Source of the DNA: Lawsonibacter sp.
GTDB taxonomy: Bacteria; Bacillota; Clostridia; Oscillospirales; Oscillospiraceae
Direction: 5' to 3'
DNA: 6,210 nucleotides
Assembly: GCA_022798855.1 (NCBI GenBank)
Contig: JAAWNI010000134.1
Location: 1 to 6,210, forward strand
The notes beneath the pieces were generated by a model that was not told where the DNA came from, did no database searches, and saw nothing but the letters and a program-made list of their open reading frames with translations. This document shows, piece after piece, positions 1-4,709 of this stretch (the first letter of the stretch is position 1; every line of letters starts with the position of its first letter). The translations under genes were made by a program, and so were the position numbers.

Positions 1-1
1 G

Positions 2-304
2 CTGGGGGACTACCCCCTCATCTCCCTGGAGGAGGCCCGCCAGGCCCTGCTGGAGGGGCAGTATATCACCACCGTCCCCTACGACTTTCCCGGCGAGGAG
101 CATGTATACGGCGGGGAGCTGGTCTACCGGGGGAGCCCGACGGAACAGTTTTTTATCCCCTACTACCGCTTCTATGTAGACGTCTCCCACGAGTTCCCCA
201 ACTGGGACGGCACCGAGCTGAAAAATTTCGGCGCTTACTACGTCCCAGCGGTGGAGCACCAGTACCTGGAACCTGGGTGGCAGTGGGATGGGTCGTTCAA
301 TTAG
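2..304 (+). CDS. C-terminal part of an uncharacterized protein (5' end outside window)
   Basis: An open frame enters from the left edge and reads 100 codons to a TAG at 302-304, so only the C-terminal end of the protein is visible. It is rich in aromatic and acidic residues: YPLISLEEARQALLEGQYIT near the left edge, then FFIPYYRFYVDV and YYVPAVEHQYLEPG. It has no membrane segment. The pattern of short beta-strand-like aromatic stretches after an amphipathic helix resembles the C-terminal domains of exported lipoproteins of clostridia, but I cannot assign a family with confidence. The N-terminus, where a lipobox would be, is not in the window. The gene converges on spoVAC, and the repeat cluster begins only six bases after its stop codon. 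Even base composition and sensible codon use support real coding. Confidence 0.72.
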   Translation: MGDYPLISLEEARQALLEGQYITTVPYDFPGEEHVYGGELVYRGSPTEQFFIPYYRFYVDVSHEFPNWDGTELKNFGAYYVPAVEHQYLEPGWQWDGSFN

Positions 305-310
305 CAAAAT

Positions 311-354
311 GCCCCCCTTGTCAAAAGGGGGCCCGGAGTGGCGGGGGGATTCCG
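311..354 (+). repeat. GC-rich palindromic repeat unit A1
   Basis: First of seven related units or fragments in this window. The unit has three parts in order: an outer hairpin (CCCCCTT, loop, AAAGGGGG) at about 312-331, a short internal stem (here degenerate, GCC...GGC), and the closing box GGGGGGATTCCG ending at 354. It starts six bases after the stop of the upstream gene. It matches units at 465-516, 2387-2433 and 2544-2590 in the same orientation. Confidence 0.8.
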
Positions 355-379
355 TTTACAGGAATGTTTTTGATGAATT

Positions 380-430
380 GGAATCCCCCAGTCACGGCTG
401 CGCCGTGCCAGCCCCCTTTAACAAGGGGGC
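380..430 (-). repeat. GC-rich palindromic repeat unit B1 (inverted copy)
   Basis: The same architecture as unit A, read on the opposite strand: a GGAATCCCCC box at 380-389, an internal perfect 6-bp hairpin CACGGC-TGC-GCCGTG at 393-407, and an outer hairpin GCCCCCTTTAACAAGGGGGC at 411-430. The outer stem is a perfect 8-bp G/C-rich stem with loop TAAC. It is followed by CTTT, so it could weakly terminate rightward transcription from the gene ending at 304. Confidence 0.82.
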
Positions 431-464
431 CTTTAAAGCAGGACTGGGAGCTTCAAGCACCCAA

Positions 465-516
465 GCCCCCCTTGTTAAAGGGGGGGGTGCCCCCGCAGGG
501 GGCGGGGGGGGATTCC
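465..516 (+). repeat. GC-rich palindromic repeat unit A2
   Basis: Outer hairpin CCCCCTTGTTAAAGGGGG at about 466-484, then an internal stem GCCCCC-GCA-GGGGGC at about 489-503, then the box GGGGGGGGATTCC ending at 516. It is joined to B1 by a linker (431-464) containing GGGAGCTTCAAGCACCC, which recurs almost unchanged between units B2 and A4 in the second repeat locus. Confidence 0.8.
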
Positions 517-539
517 TCAAACGGGGCAGTTCAAAGAAT

Positions 540-552
540 GGGAATCCCCCAG
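540..552 (-). repeat. Fragment of a palindromic repeat unit (box only)
   Basis: GGGAATCCCCCAG at 540-552 is the box end of a B-orientation unit without its hairpins. The spoVAC stop codon follows eight bases later. It looks like a truncated unit left at the gene boundary. Confidence 0.5.
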
Positions 553-559
553 CCACCAC

Positions 560-1003
560 TTAAACCGCCTGCAGCAGGCACAAAATCAGGCCGTAGACCA
601 CGCTGGCGCTGATGCCGAAGACCAGCACCGGGCCGGCCACGGTGAAGAGCTTGGCGGCGGTGCCGGTGATCAGGCCCTCGCTTTTAAACTCCAGGGCGGG
701 GGACACCATGGCGTTGGCGAAGCCGGTGATGGGCACCAGGGTGCCCGCCCCCGCCCGCTTGGCCAGCTTGTCAAAAATCCCCAGCCCGGTGAGCAGGGCG
801 GCGGCGAAGATCAGGGCCACAGAGGTGGCAGTGCCGGCCTGCTCCTTGTCCAGCCCATAGCTCTGGAACAGCTGGGTCAGCCCCTGCCCGGCGGCGCAGA
901 TGCTCCCACCCACCAGAAAGGCCCAGAGGATGTTTTTCCCCATGGGCGAGGGCTTTGACCTCTCGTTGACCAGCTTGCCGTAGTCCTGGTTGGTCATGTT
1001 CAA
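560..1003 (-). CDS. spoVAC: Stage V sporulation protein AC
   Basis: SpoVAC is part of the SpoVA channel in the inner membrane of the forespore/spore, which moves calcium dipicolinate during sporulation and germination; in Bacillus, SpoVAC can act as a mechanosensitive channel. The 147 residues match the family length (about 150). Family motifs are clear: FLVGGSICAAGQ (29-40), LLTGLGIFDKLAKRAGAG (70-87) and the hallmark PITGFANAMVSPALEFKSEGL (91-111). Hydrophobic segments lie at about 25-42, 60-77, 86-105 and 117-143. The TTG start at 1003 is chosen because an AAGGAGG site (1018-1012) lies eight bases upstream; the in-frame ATG at 997 would be 14 bases away, giving 145 residues. spoVAD and spoVAE, which commonly follow spoVAC in operons, are absent downstream: the gene ends in a repeat cluster facing a convergent gene. 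It therefore appears to be a single-gene unit, possibly an extra copy; a full locus elsewhere cannot be excluded. Confidence 0.95.
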   Translation of the reverse strand: MNMTNQDYGKLVNERSKPSPMGKNILWAFLVGGSICAAGQGLTQLFQSYGLDKEQAGTATSVALIFAAALLTGLGIFDKLAKRAGAGTLVPITGFANAMVSPALEFKSEGLITGTAAKLFTVAGPVLVFGISASVVYGLILCLLQAV

Positions 1004-1031
1004 GCTTCATCCCTCCTTCAACGGTTTTCCC

Positions 1032-1060
1032 TATCATGCCCGCCGGGGGGAATTTTATGC
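1032..1060 (-). promoter_or_regulatory. Putative sigma-G promoter of spoVAC
   Basis: Reading leftward, GCATA (1060-1056) is followed after 17 bases by CATGATA (1038-1032). This fits the Bacillus sigma-G pattern (G-H-A-T-R, 17-18 bases, C-A-T-N-N-T-A) at every defined position. Transcription would begin near 1025, leaving a leader of about 20 bases that contains the AAGGAGG site. spoVA genes in Bacillus are known forespore sigma-G targets, so position, match and gene function agree. Confidence 0.72.
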
Positions 1061-1116
1061 GTTTTTGTATGAACCGCTCCCTGTCCGCATAGGCTGTACA
1101 GAAGGGAGTGAGCAAG

Positions 1117-1632
1117 TTGATCTATCCAAAGCGACAGCTGATTTTGACCGCCGCCGCCGCCATACTGGCCGGCTGTGTCCTCCATTTTTTGTATGAGTGG
1201 CAGCCCAGCGCCATCACCGCCCTGTTCTCCCCGGTGAACGAGAGCCTGTGGGAGCACGTGAAGCTGGTGTTCTGGCCCTTCCTGGGGGCGGCGCTGCTCC
1301 TGAACCGGGACCGGCCCGGCGGGGCCCGGCCCTGGCTGCTGGTCCTGCCCGGGCTGTGCGCCCTCACCCTGATCCTGGGGTGGGTGTACCACGTCGCGTT
1401 GGGGGGCGAAGCCCTGTGGGTGGACATCGCTATCTATGTTTTGGTGATGCTTCTGGGCTTTTGGCTGGCCACCCGGTTCTCCGGACCCTTTAAAGGGGGC
1501 AAATGGGTACTGCCCATTGTGGCCGTGATCGCCCTGGCCCTTCTTATCGGCTGGTTTACCCTCTATCCCCCGGAGGGGCTCCTCTTCCGGGACCTGGCCG
1601 CCGTGGGCTCCTGGCTGCCCCTGCCCTGCTAG
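1117..1632 (+). CDS. Small multi-pass membrane protein, DUF6512-like
   Basis: A 171-residue integral membrane protein with about five hydrophobic helices, at roughly 7-25, 46-62, 73-93, 102-119 and 130-148. The characteristic stretch is LHFLYEW (22-28) followed by FSPVNESLWEHVKLVFWP (37-54), which I recall as the signature of the uncharacterized clostridial DUF6512 family; that assignment is from memory. No function is known to me. Start choice: GTG at 1108 opens the frame three codons earlier, but the GAAGGGAG site (1101-1108) overlaps it, whereas TTG at 1117 has an eight-base spacer, so TTG is preferred. The gene is divergent from spoVAC with about 100 bases between them. Its own promoter is not evident. 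The TAG stop lies exactly at the edge of a long palindrome, which may provide the transcript end. Confidence 0.85.
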   Translation: MIYPKRQLILTAAAAILAGCVLHFLYEWQPSAITALFSPVNESLWEHVKLVFWPFLGAALLLNRDRPGGARPWLLVLPGLCALTLILGWVYHVALGGEALWVDIAIYVLVMLLGFWLATRFSGPFKGGKWVLPIVAVIALALLIGWFTLYPPEGLLFRDLAAVGSWLPLPC

Positions 1633-1716
1633 GGCTTGTTTGAAACATGTCAACATGCCCAAACGCCGGCTCTTTTTCCGCCGTTGGGCACATTTCCATT
1701 TTTCAAACAGCGCCTA
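1630..1716. repeat. 87-bp imperfect palindrome (MITE-like or hairpin element)
   Basis: Bases pair around a centre at 1673: TAGG (1630-1633) with CCTA (1713-1716), GTTTGAAA (1638-1645) with TTTCAAAC (1701-1708), ATG (1647-1649) with CAT (1697-1699), and TGCCCAA (1656-1662) with TTGGGCA (1684-1690), with a CTCTTTTT-type apex. Inverted ends with a non-coding core resemble a small non-autonomous mobile element. As RNA it would fold into a long hairpin after the membrane-protein gene and could act as a 3' end. The first arm contains that gene's TAG stop. Confidence 0.7.
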
Positions 1717-1756
1717 AAATTTTGTGGACTGAAAGTCTCCCTTCTCCTCTTTCCTC

Positions 1757-1765
1757 TGATACAAT
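1757..1765 (+). promoter_or_regulatory. Putative extended -10 promoter of the PPTase gene
   Basis: TGA-TACAAT (1757-1765) is an extended -10 element of sigma-A type, 26 bases before the ATG at 1791. No convincing -35 box lies 16-18 bases upstream, which is common for extended -10 promoters. It sits between the palindrome ending at 1716 and the AGGGGGAG ribosome site at 1778-1785. Confidence 0.45.
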
Positions 1766-1790
1766 CATCATGTAGAAAGGGGGAGCCGGC

Positions 1791-2324
1791 ATGGTGGTTT
1801 ACGGCGCGAGCGGTTTGACGTCCCGCCCCCAGGCCAGGGAGCTGCTGGCCCTGGCGGTCCGGGAAACTTGGGGGCTGTCCCCCCTGCCGGAGGTATCCCG
1901 CCGGGAGGGGGGCAAGCCCTTTTTTCCGGAGCGGGAGGACCTCCACTTTAACCTCAGCCATAGCGGGGACATGGCCCTGTGCGCCCTGGACGGCGCCCCG
2001 GTGGGGGTGGACATCCAAATCGCGCGGGAGTGGCGGGCCGGACTGCCGGGGCGGGTGTGCTCCGGCGCCGAGCTGGCCTGGCTGGAGGGCCAGCCGGAGC
2101 TGTGGCCCGCTTTCACCCTGCTGTGGACCTTGAAGGAAGCCCGGGCCAAGGAGAGCGGCCGGGGCCTTGCCTCCTCCATCCGGGATATCCGGATTCCGCT
2201 TCCAGGGCCGGGGCTTCTGGAGATGGATGGGCTGTGGTTCCGGACTTGGACAGGCTCCGGCTGGGCTGCGGCGGCCTGTGGGCGCGGCGGGCCGCCGGAG
2301 GAGATCCTTTGGCGGAGGATATGA
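1791..2324 (+). CDS. Sfp-type 4'-phosphopantetheinyl transferase (short)
   Basis: This enzyme class moves the 4'-phosphopantetheine arm of coenzyme A onto a conserved serine of carrier proteins (acyl, peptidyl or aryl carrier domains) in the cytoplasm. Recognizable motifs in order: GKPFF (41-45), HFNLSHSGD (52-60), VGVDIQ (71-76) and LLWTLKEARAKESGRGL (110-126). D74 and E115 are the expected Mg2+ ligands. The usual GVDIE motif ends in Q76 here, as in some single-metal members of the family. At 177 residues it is shorter than Sfp (about 220), mainly in the C-terminal part. The ATG at 1791 is preceded by AGGGGGAG with a five-base spacer. No carrier protein, NRPS or PKS gene is adjacent, so its target is not shown. 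It stands alone, facing the oxidoreductase gene across repeat locus 2. Confidence 0.9.
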   Translation: MVVYGASGLTSRPQARELLALAVRETWGLSPLPEVSRREGGKPFFPEREDLHFNLSHSGDMALCALDGAPVGVDIQIAREWRAGLPGRVCSGAELAWLEGQPELWPAFTLLWTLKEARAKESGRGLASSIRDIRIPLPGPGLLEMDGLWFRTWTGSGWAAAACGRGGPPEEILWRRI

Positions 2325-2386
2325 TAAGAGGGCCGCAAGGCCGTCCAAGACTGTCAAAAAAGTGAGGGTGAAGGCCCCCAGAAAAA

Positions 2387-2433
2387 GCCCCCTTGTAAAA
2401 GAGGGGCCCCCCGCAGGGGGCGGGGGGATTCCG
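2387..2433 (+). repeat. GC-rich palindromic repeat unit A3
   Basis: Start of the second repeat locus, in the convergent gap after the PPTase gene. Outer hairpin CCCCCTTGTAAAAGAGGGG is slightly degenerate. The internal stem GCCCCCC-GCA-GGGGGC (about 2406-2421) and the box GGGGGGATTCCG (ending 2433) are intact. It corresponds in order and orientation to A1 of locus 1. Confidence 0.78.
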
Positions 2434-2458
2434 TACCCCGGAACCGCTCGAAGTAAAA

Positions 2459-2508
2459 GAATCCCCCAGTCACGGCTACGCCGTGCCAGCCCCCTTTAAC
2501 AAGGGGGC
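2459..2508 (-). repeat. GC-rich palindromic repeat unit B2 (inverted copy)
   Basis: Box GAATCCCCC (2459-2467), internal hairpin CACGGC-TAC-GCCGTG (2471-2485) and outer hairpin GCCCCCTTTAACAAGGGGGC (2489-2508). Almost identical to B1; the only difference in the internal hairpin is in the loop (TGC versus TAC), leaving the stem unchanged. Confidence 0.82.
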
Positions 2509-2513
2509 CTTTT
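2489..2513 (+). terminator. Possible intrinsic terminator of the PPTase gene (within unit B2)
   Basis: The 8-bp stem GCCCCCTT/AAGGGGGC with loop TAAC is followed by CTTTT (2509-2513). A strong hairpin plus a short T run fits a weak Rho-independent terminator for rightward transcription. It lies about 165 bases after the PPTase stop codon. Confidence 0.4.
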
Positions 2514-2543
2514 GGAGCAGGACAGGGAGCTTCAAGCACCCGA

Positions 2544-2590
2544 GCCCCCCTTGCTAAAGGGGGGTGCCCCGGAGGGGCGGGGGGATTCCG
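2544..2590 (+). repeat. GC-rich palindromic repeat unit A4
   Basis: Outer hairpin CCCCCCTTGCTAAAGGGGGG, internal stem GCCCC-GGA-GGGGC (about 2566-2578) and box GGGGGGATTCCG ending at 2590. It is preceded by the linker GGGAGCTTCAAGCACCC shared with locus 1. Read leftward it lies directly after the oxidoreductase stop (2608), so it may form the 3' end of that transcript. Confidence 0.8.
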
Positions 2591-2607
2591 TCAAACGAAA
2601 CAGCTCC

Positions 2608-3792
2608 TTAAAGCTCAATAACCCGCCCCTCCTCGGCGGACTGATAGGCGGCGTAGAGCACCCTGGTAGTCTCATAGGCCAGGTCAAAGCCGGAAGCGGG
2701 CTCCCGGCCATAGGCCGCCGCTTCCATAAAGTCCTGGAGCTCGCCCACATAGCCCCGGATGATCTCGTCGGAGACAAAGGCCTTATTCCAGCCCAGCTTT
2801 TTGGGGAGCATCTCAGAGATAGGCTCATCCTCCAGCCCGTCCTCGTCCAGGAAATAGGTGTTCAGCAGGTCGGTGGGGGTGATGTTGCAGTTCATGGCCG
2901 TATTGCTGCCATAAATCTCGATGTAGTTTTTGGTCCCGCCCAGAACGGCGTCGCTGGCGATGCACAGGGCCTTGGTGCCGTCGGAGAAGGTGACGCTGGC
3001 CACGCCGTAGTCCTCCACATCCTCGGGGCGGGCGGCGATGTGCCGGTGCTCCTCCTCAGACAGGCACTCCGTCACCCGGCCCACGTCGCAGCTCACGCTT
3101 TTGACGGTAATCTTTTCCCCCCGGGCGGCTGCTTCCTGCTGTTTCAGCCAGAGCATCCCGCCCATAGGGTGGGCCCCCGTGCGGGTCAGCGTGCCGCCGC
3201 CGGTCCGGTTCCACTTGCCGGCCACGGGGCTGCTGGAGCCTTTCAGGCTCTCCTCCCCCTTCATAAAGAGGAGCTTGGTTTTTTTGGCCCGGATGATATC
3301 GGCGGCCTTCTGGATGGGTGGGGCATAGACAAAATTCTCGGCGTACATGAATTTCCGTCCCGTCCGCTGGACCACCGCTTTCAGCTCGTCCATCTCTGCC
3401 AGGCACTGCCTGAGCATCTCCCCCTTGGGCACGGTGCGCCCCACGTCCTCCTGGCCCGGCGCGCCGAAGTAGCCGGTCAGGGGCTTCTCACAGATGACGT
3501 CCTTGCCCGCGTTCATTGCCTTGATGGCGAACTGGGTGTGGAGAAAGGGGGGCAGGACAATGTCAACCACGTCGATCTCCGGGTCGTCCAGCAGGACCTG
3601 AAAATCGGCCGCCGCCTGCTCATAGCCGTAGCGGGCCTTGACCTTCTCCGCCAGCTCCAGCTTCACGTCGCACACGGTTTTCAGGCGGACGGGGACCCCG
3701 CACACCTTCTCGTAGCCGTTTCCGTGGAGATAGGCGGCGTAGCCGGCCCCCACGGTCCCAATGGTAACTGTTTTCACGCAATTTCGATTCAT
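2608..3792 (-). CDS. Gfo/Idh/MocA-family NAD(P)-dependent oxidoreductase
   Basis: Members of this family oxidize or reduce sugars, inositols and related polyols with a bound or free nicotinamide cofactor in the cytoplasm. The 394-residue protein begins with a Rossmann fold: IGTVGAGYAAYLHGN carries the glycine motif G15-A-G17-Y-A19, and D42 ends the second strand. DVICEKPLTG contains the family EKP motif (102-104). The C-terminal alpha/beta domain includes GGGTLTRTGAHP (198-209) with the likely catalytic H208, and ends in ELQDFMEAAAYGREPASGFDLAYETTRVLYAAYQSAEEG, typical of the family. An additional loop of about 20 residues follows EKP (108-127). The start at 3792 is chosen because AGGAGG with a seven-base spacer precedes this ATG; an upstream in-frame start at 3837 lacks this. 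The substrate cannot be predicted, and no sugar transporter or isomerase is adjacent. It is divergent from the MBL-fold gene. Confidence 0.93.
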   Translation of the reverse strand: MNRNCVKTVTIGTVGAGYAAYLHGNGYEKVCGVPVRLKTVCDVKLELAEKVKARYGYEQAAADFQVLLDDPEIDVVDIVLPPFLHTQFAIKAMNAGKDVICEKPLTGYFGAPGQEDVGRTVPKGEMLRQCLAEMDELKAVVQRTGRKFMYAENFVYAPPIQKAADIIRAKKTKLLFMKGEESLKGSSSPVAGKWNRTGGGTLTRTGAHPMGGMLWLKQQEAAARGEKITVKSVSCDVGRVTECLSEEEHRHIAARPEDVEDYGVASVTFSDGTKALCIASDAVLGGTKNYIEIYGSNTAMNCNITPTDLLNTYFLDEDGLEDEPISEMLPKKLGWNKAFVSDEIIRGYVGELQDFMEAAAYGREPASGFDLAYETTRVLYAAYQSAEEGRVIEL

Positions 3793-3845
3793 TATTTTTC
3801 CTCCTGTCCTCCCGGCGGCGCCGGGCTTAAAATACACGCATAAGG

Positions 3846-3874
3846 TTGTTTTATCCGCTGGAATATGGTATCCT
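3846..3874 (+). promoter_or_regulatory. Possible promoter of the MBL-fold hydrolase gene
   Basis: TTGTTT (3846-3851) and TATCCT (3869-3874) are separated by 17 bases in the A/T-richer divergent gap between 3793 and 3953. Each box matches the sigma-A consensus at about four of six positions, so this is only a candidate. The gap must also carry the leftward promoter of the oxidoreductase gene, for which I see only weak boxes (TTGGTA...TACCAT on the minus strand). Confidence 0.3.
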
Positions 3875-3953
3875 TATCATAACAAACTTACCAACGGAAA
3901 GCAATCATCTTCAGCCGGCAGACGGCCATCCATTTTATTAAGGAGGTACTTAC

Positions 3954-4571
3954 ATGAAAATCACCTATTTAGGCCACTCCTGTTTCCGGGTGGAATCCCA
4001 GGGCTGGGCCATCGTCCTGGACCCCTACGGCGCGGACAGCGTGCCGGGATACCGGCCCGTCCAGGAGACGGCGGACCAGGTGCTGTGCAGCCACGGCCAC
4101 CGGGACCACGGGGCGGTGGAGCAGGTCACGCTCCGCCAGGGCGGGGCCTCCCCCTTCACCGTGGAGGCGTTGGACGCCTGGCACGACGACCAGCAGGGCG
4201 CGCTCCGGGGGCCTGACACCATCCACATCCTGGACGACGGCCAGTGCCGCGTCGCCCATCTGGGGGACCTGGGCTGCGCCCTGACGCCGGAGCAGAAGGA
4301 CAAGCTCCGGGGGCTCACCGCCCTGATGATCCCTGTGGGGGGGTACTACACCATCGACGCCGCCCAGGCCAGCGCCCTGGCCGACGAGCTGGCCCCCGCC
4401 GTGGTGATCCCCATGCACTACCGTGGGGAGGGCTTCGGCTACGACGTGATCGGCCCGCTGGAGGATTTCACCGCCCTGCGGAGCGGCGTGAGGGAGCATC
4501 CCGGCTCCGTCCTGGAGCTGGGCCCTGAGACGCCCAGGCAGACCGCCGTCTTAAAGCCGGAGAATATTTAA
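3954..4571 (+). CDS. MBL-fold metallo-hydrolase, UlaG-like
   Basis: A cytoplasmic metal-dependent hydrolase of the metallo-beta-lactamase fold, in the broad group that includes UlaG (L-ascorbate-6-phosphate lactonase); the actual substrate is unknown. The 205-residue protein starts with MKITYLGHSCFRV, a typical opening strand for this group, followed by VLDPYG (21-26). The metal-binding motif SHGHRDHG supplies H47, H49, D51 and H52. H102 and D105 in AHLGDLG and H155 in IPMHYRG complete the expected ligand set; H77/D78 is the WH-D element seen in UlaG-like proteins. No signal peptide is present. AAGGAGG (3940-3946) with a seven-base spacer fixes the ATG. It shares a divergent promoter region with the oxidoreductase, which is suggestive of, but does not prove, a common role. 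Confidence 0.93.
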   Translation: MKITYLGHSCFRVESQGWAIVLDPYGADSVPGYRPVQETADQVLCSHGHRDHGAVEQVTLRQGGASPFTVEALDAWHDDQQGALRGPDTIHILDDGQCRVAHLGDLGCALTPEQKDKLRGLTALMIPVGGYYTIDAAQASALADELAPAVVIPMHYRGEGFGYDVIGPLEDFTALRSGVREHPGSVLELGPETPRQTAVLKPENI

Positions 4572-4574
4572 AAA

Positions 4575-4602
4575 CCTGTCCGCCCTGTGCCCGCCGGACA
4601 GG
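4575..4602 (+). terminator. Hairpin after the MBL-fold gene (possible terminator)
   Basis: A perfect 8-bp inverted repeat, CCTGTCCG (4575-4582) and CGGACAGG (4595-4602), lies just after the stop at 4571. No T run follows, so it is not a classical intrinsic terminator. It may be a 3'-end-stabilizing stem. Confidence 0.4.
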
Positions 4603-4634
4603 CGGCGTTGAGTTAGAAATATTTCACATTCTTC

Positions 4635-4663
4635 TTGACAAGCCACATGTGGAGTGATATATT
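4635..4663 (+). promoter_or_regulatory. Strong sigma-A promoter of the membrane protein/XRE operon
   Basis: TTGACA (4635-4640, perfect) and TATATT (4658-4663, five of six) are spaced by exactly 17 bases, with a TGA extension at 4655-4657. This is the clearest vegetative promoter in the window. Transcription should start near 4670, giving a leader of about 40 bases before the ATG at 4710. The -10 box lies inside the left arm of the dyad at 4654-4694, which implies repression when that dyad is occupied. Confidence 0.82.
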
Positions 4664-4694
4664 TATAACACCTCAGGAGTTAAAAATATATCAC
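4654..4694. promoter_or_regulatory. 41-bp dyad, likely operator overlapping the -10 box
   Basis: GTGATATATTT (4654-4664) pairs perfectly with AAATATATCAC (4684-4694). The interior continues the symmetry about base 4674: TAAC (4666-4669) with GTTA (4679-4682) and CCT (4671-4673) with AGG (4675-4677). Only two of 20 pairs are mismatched (4665/4683 and 4670/4678). The dyad begins four bases before the -10 hexamer and ends two bases before the CGGAGG ribosome site. Because transcription probably starts near its centre, the mRNA would hold only half of it; it therefore more likely works as DNA, as a protein-binding site, than as an RNA hairpin. The XRE protein encoded downstream is the natural candidate ligand. 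Confidence 0.68.
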
Positions 4695-4709
4695 ACGGAG
4701 GAATGGAAG

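Noticed and set aside
311..590. CRISPR array
   Set aside because: Units differ in length and orientation, are palindromic throughout and lack regular unique spacers; no cas gene is present.
277..612. Rightward open frames through the first repeat locus
   Set aside because: They translate the G/C palindromic repeats and run into the antisense of spoVAC; the two overlapping frames share no plausible start site or protein character.
1067..1094. Possible sigma-G-like promoter for the DUF6512-like gene (GTATG...CATAGGC)
   Set aside because: The spacer is 16 bases and the last two consensus bases of the -10 element are wrong (GC instead of TA), so support is too weak.
1018..1662. Leftward open frame of 214 codons across the DUF6512-like gene
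   Set aside because: It is a Gln/Gly/Pro-rich shadow of the opposite strand, has no ribosome site and overlaps both the spoVAC promoter and the palindrome.
2331..2342. GGCC-GCAA-GGCC stem just after the PPTase stop as a terminator
   Set aside because: The stem is only four base pairs and is not followed by a T tract; chance is likely in sequence this GC-rich.
2512..3843. Long rightward open frame (443 codons) opposite the oxidoreductase gene
   Set aside because: It lies antisense to a gene with clear Rossmann and EKP motifs, has a composition typical of a reversed GC-rich gene, begins inside a repeat unit and shows no family motif.
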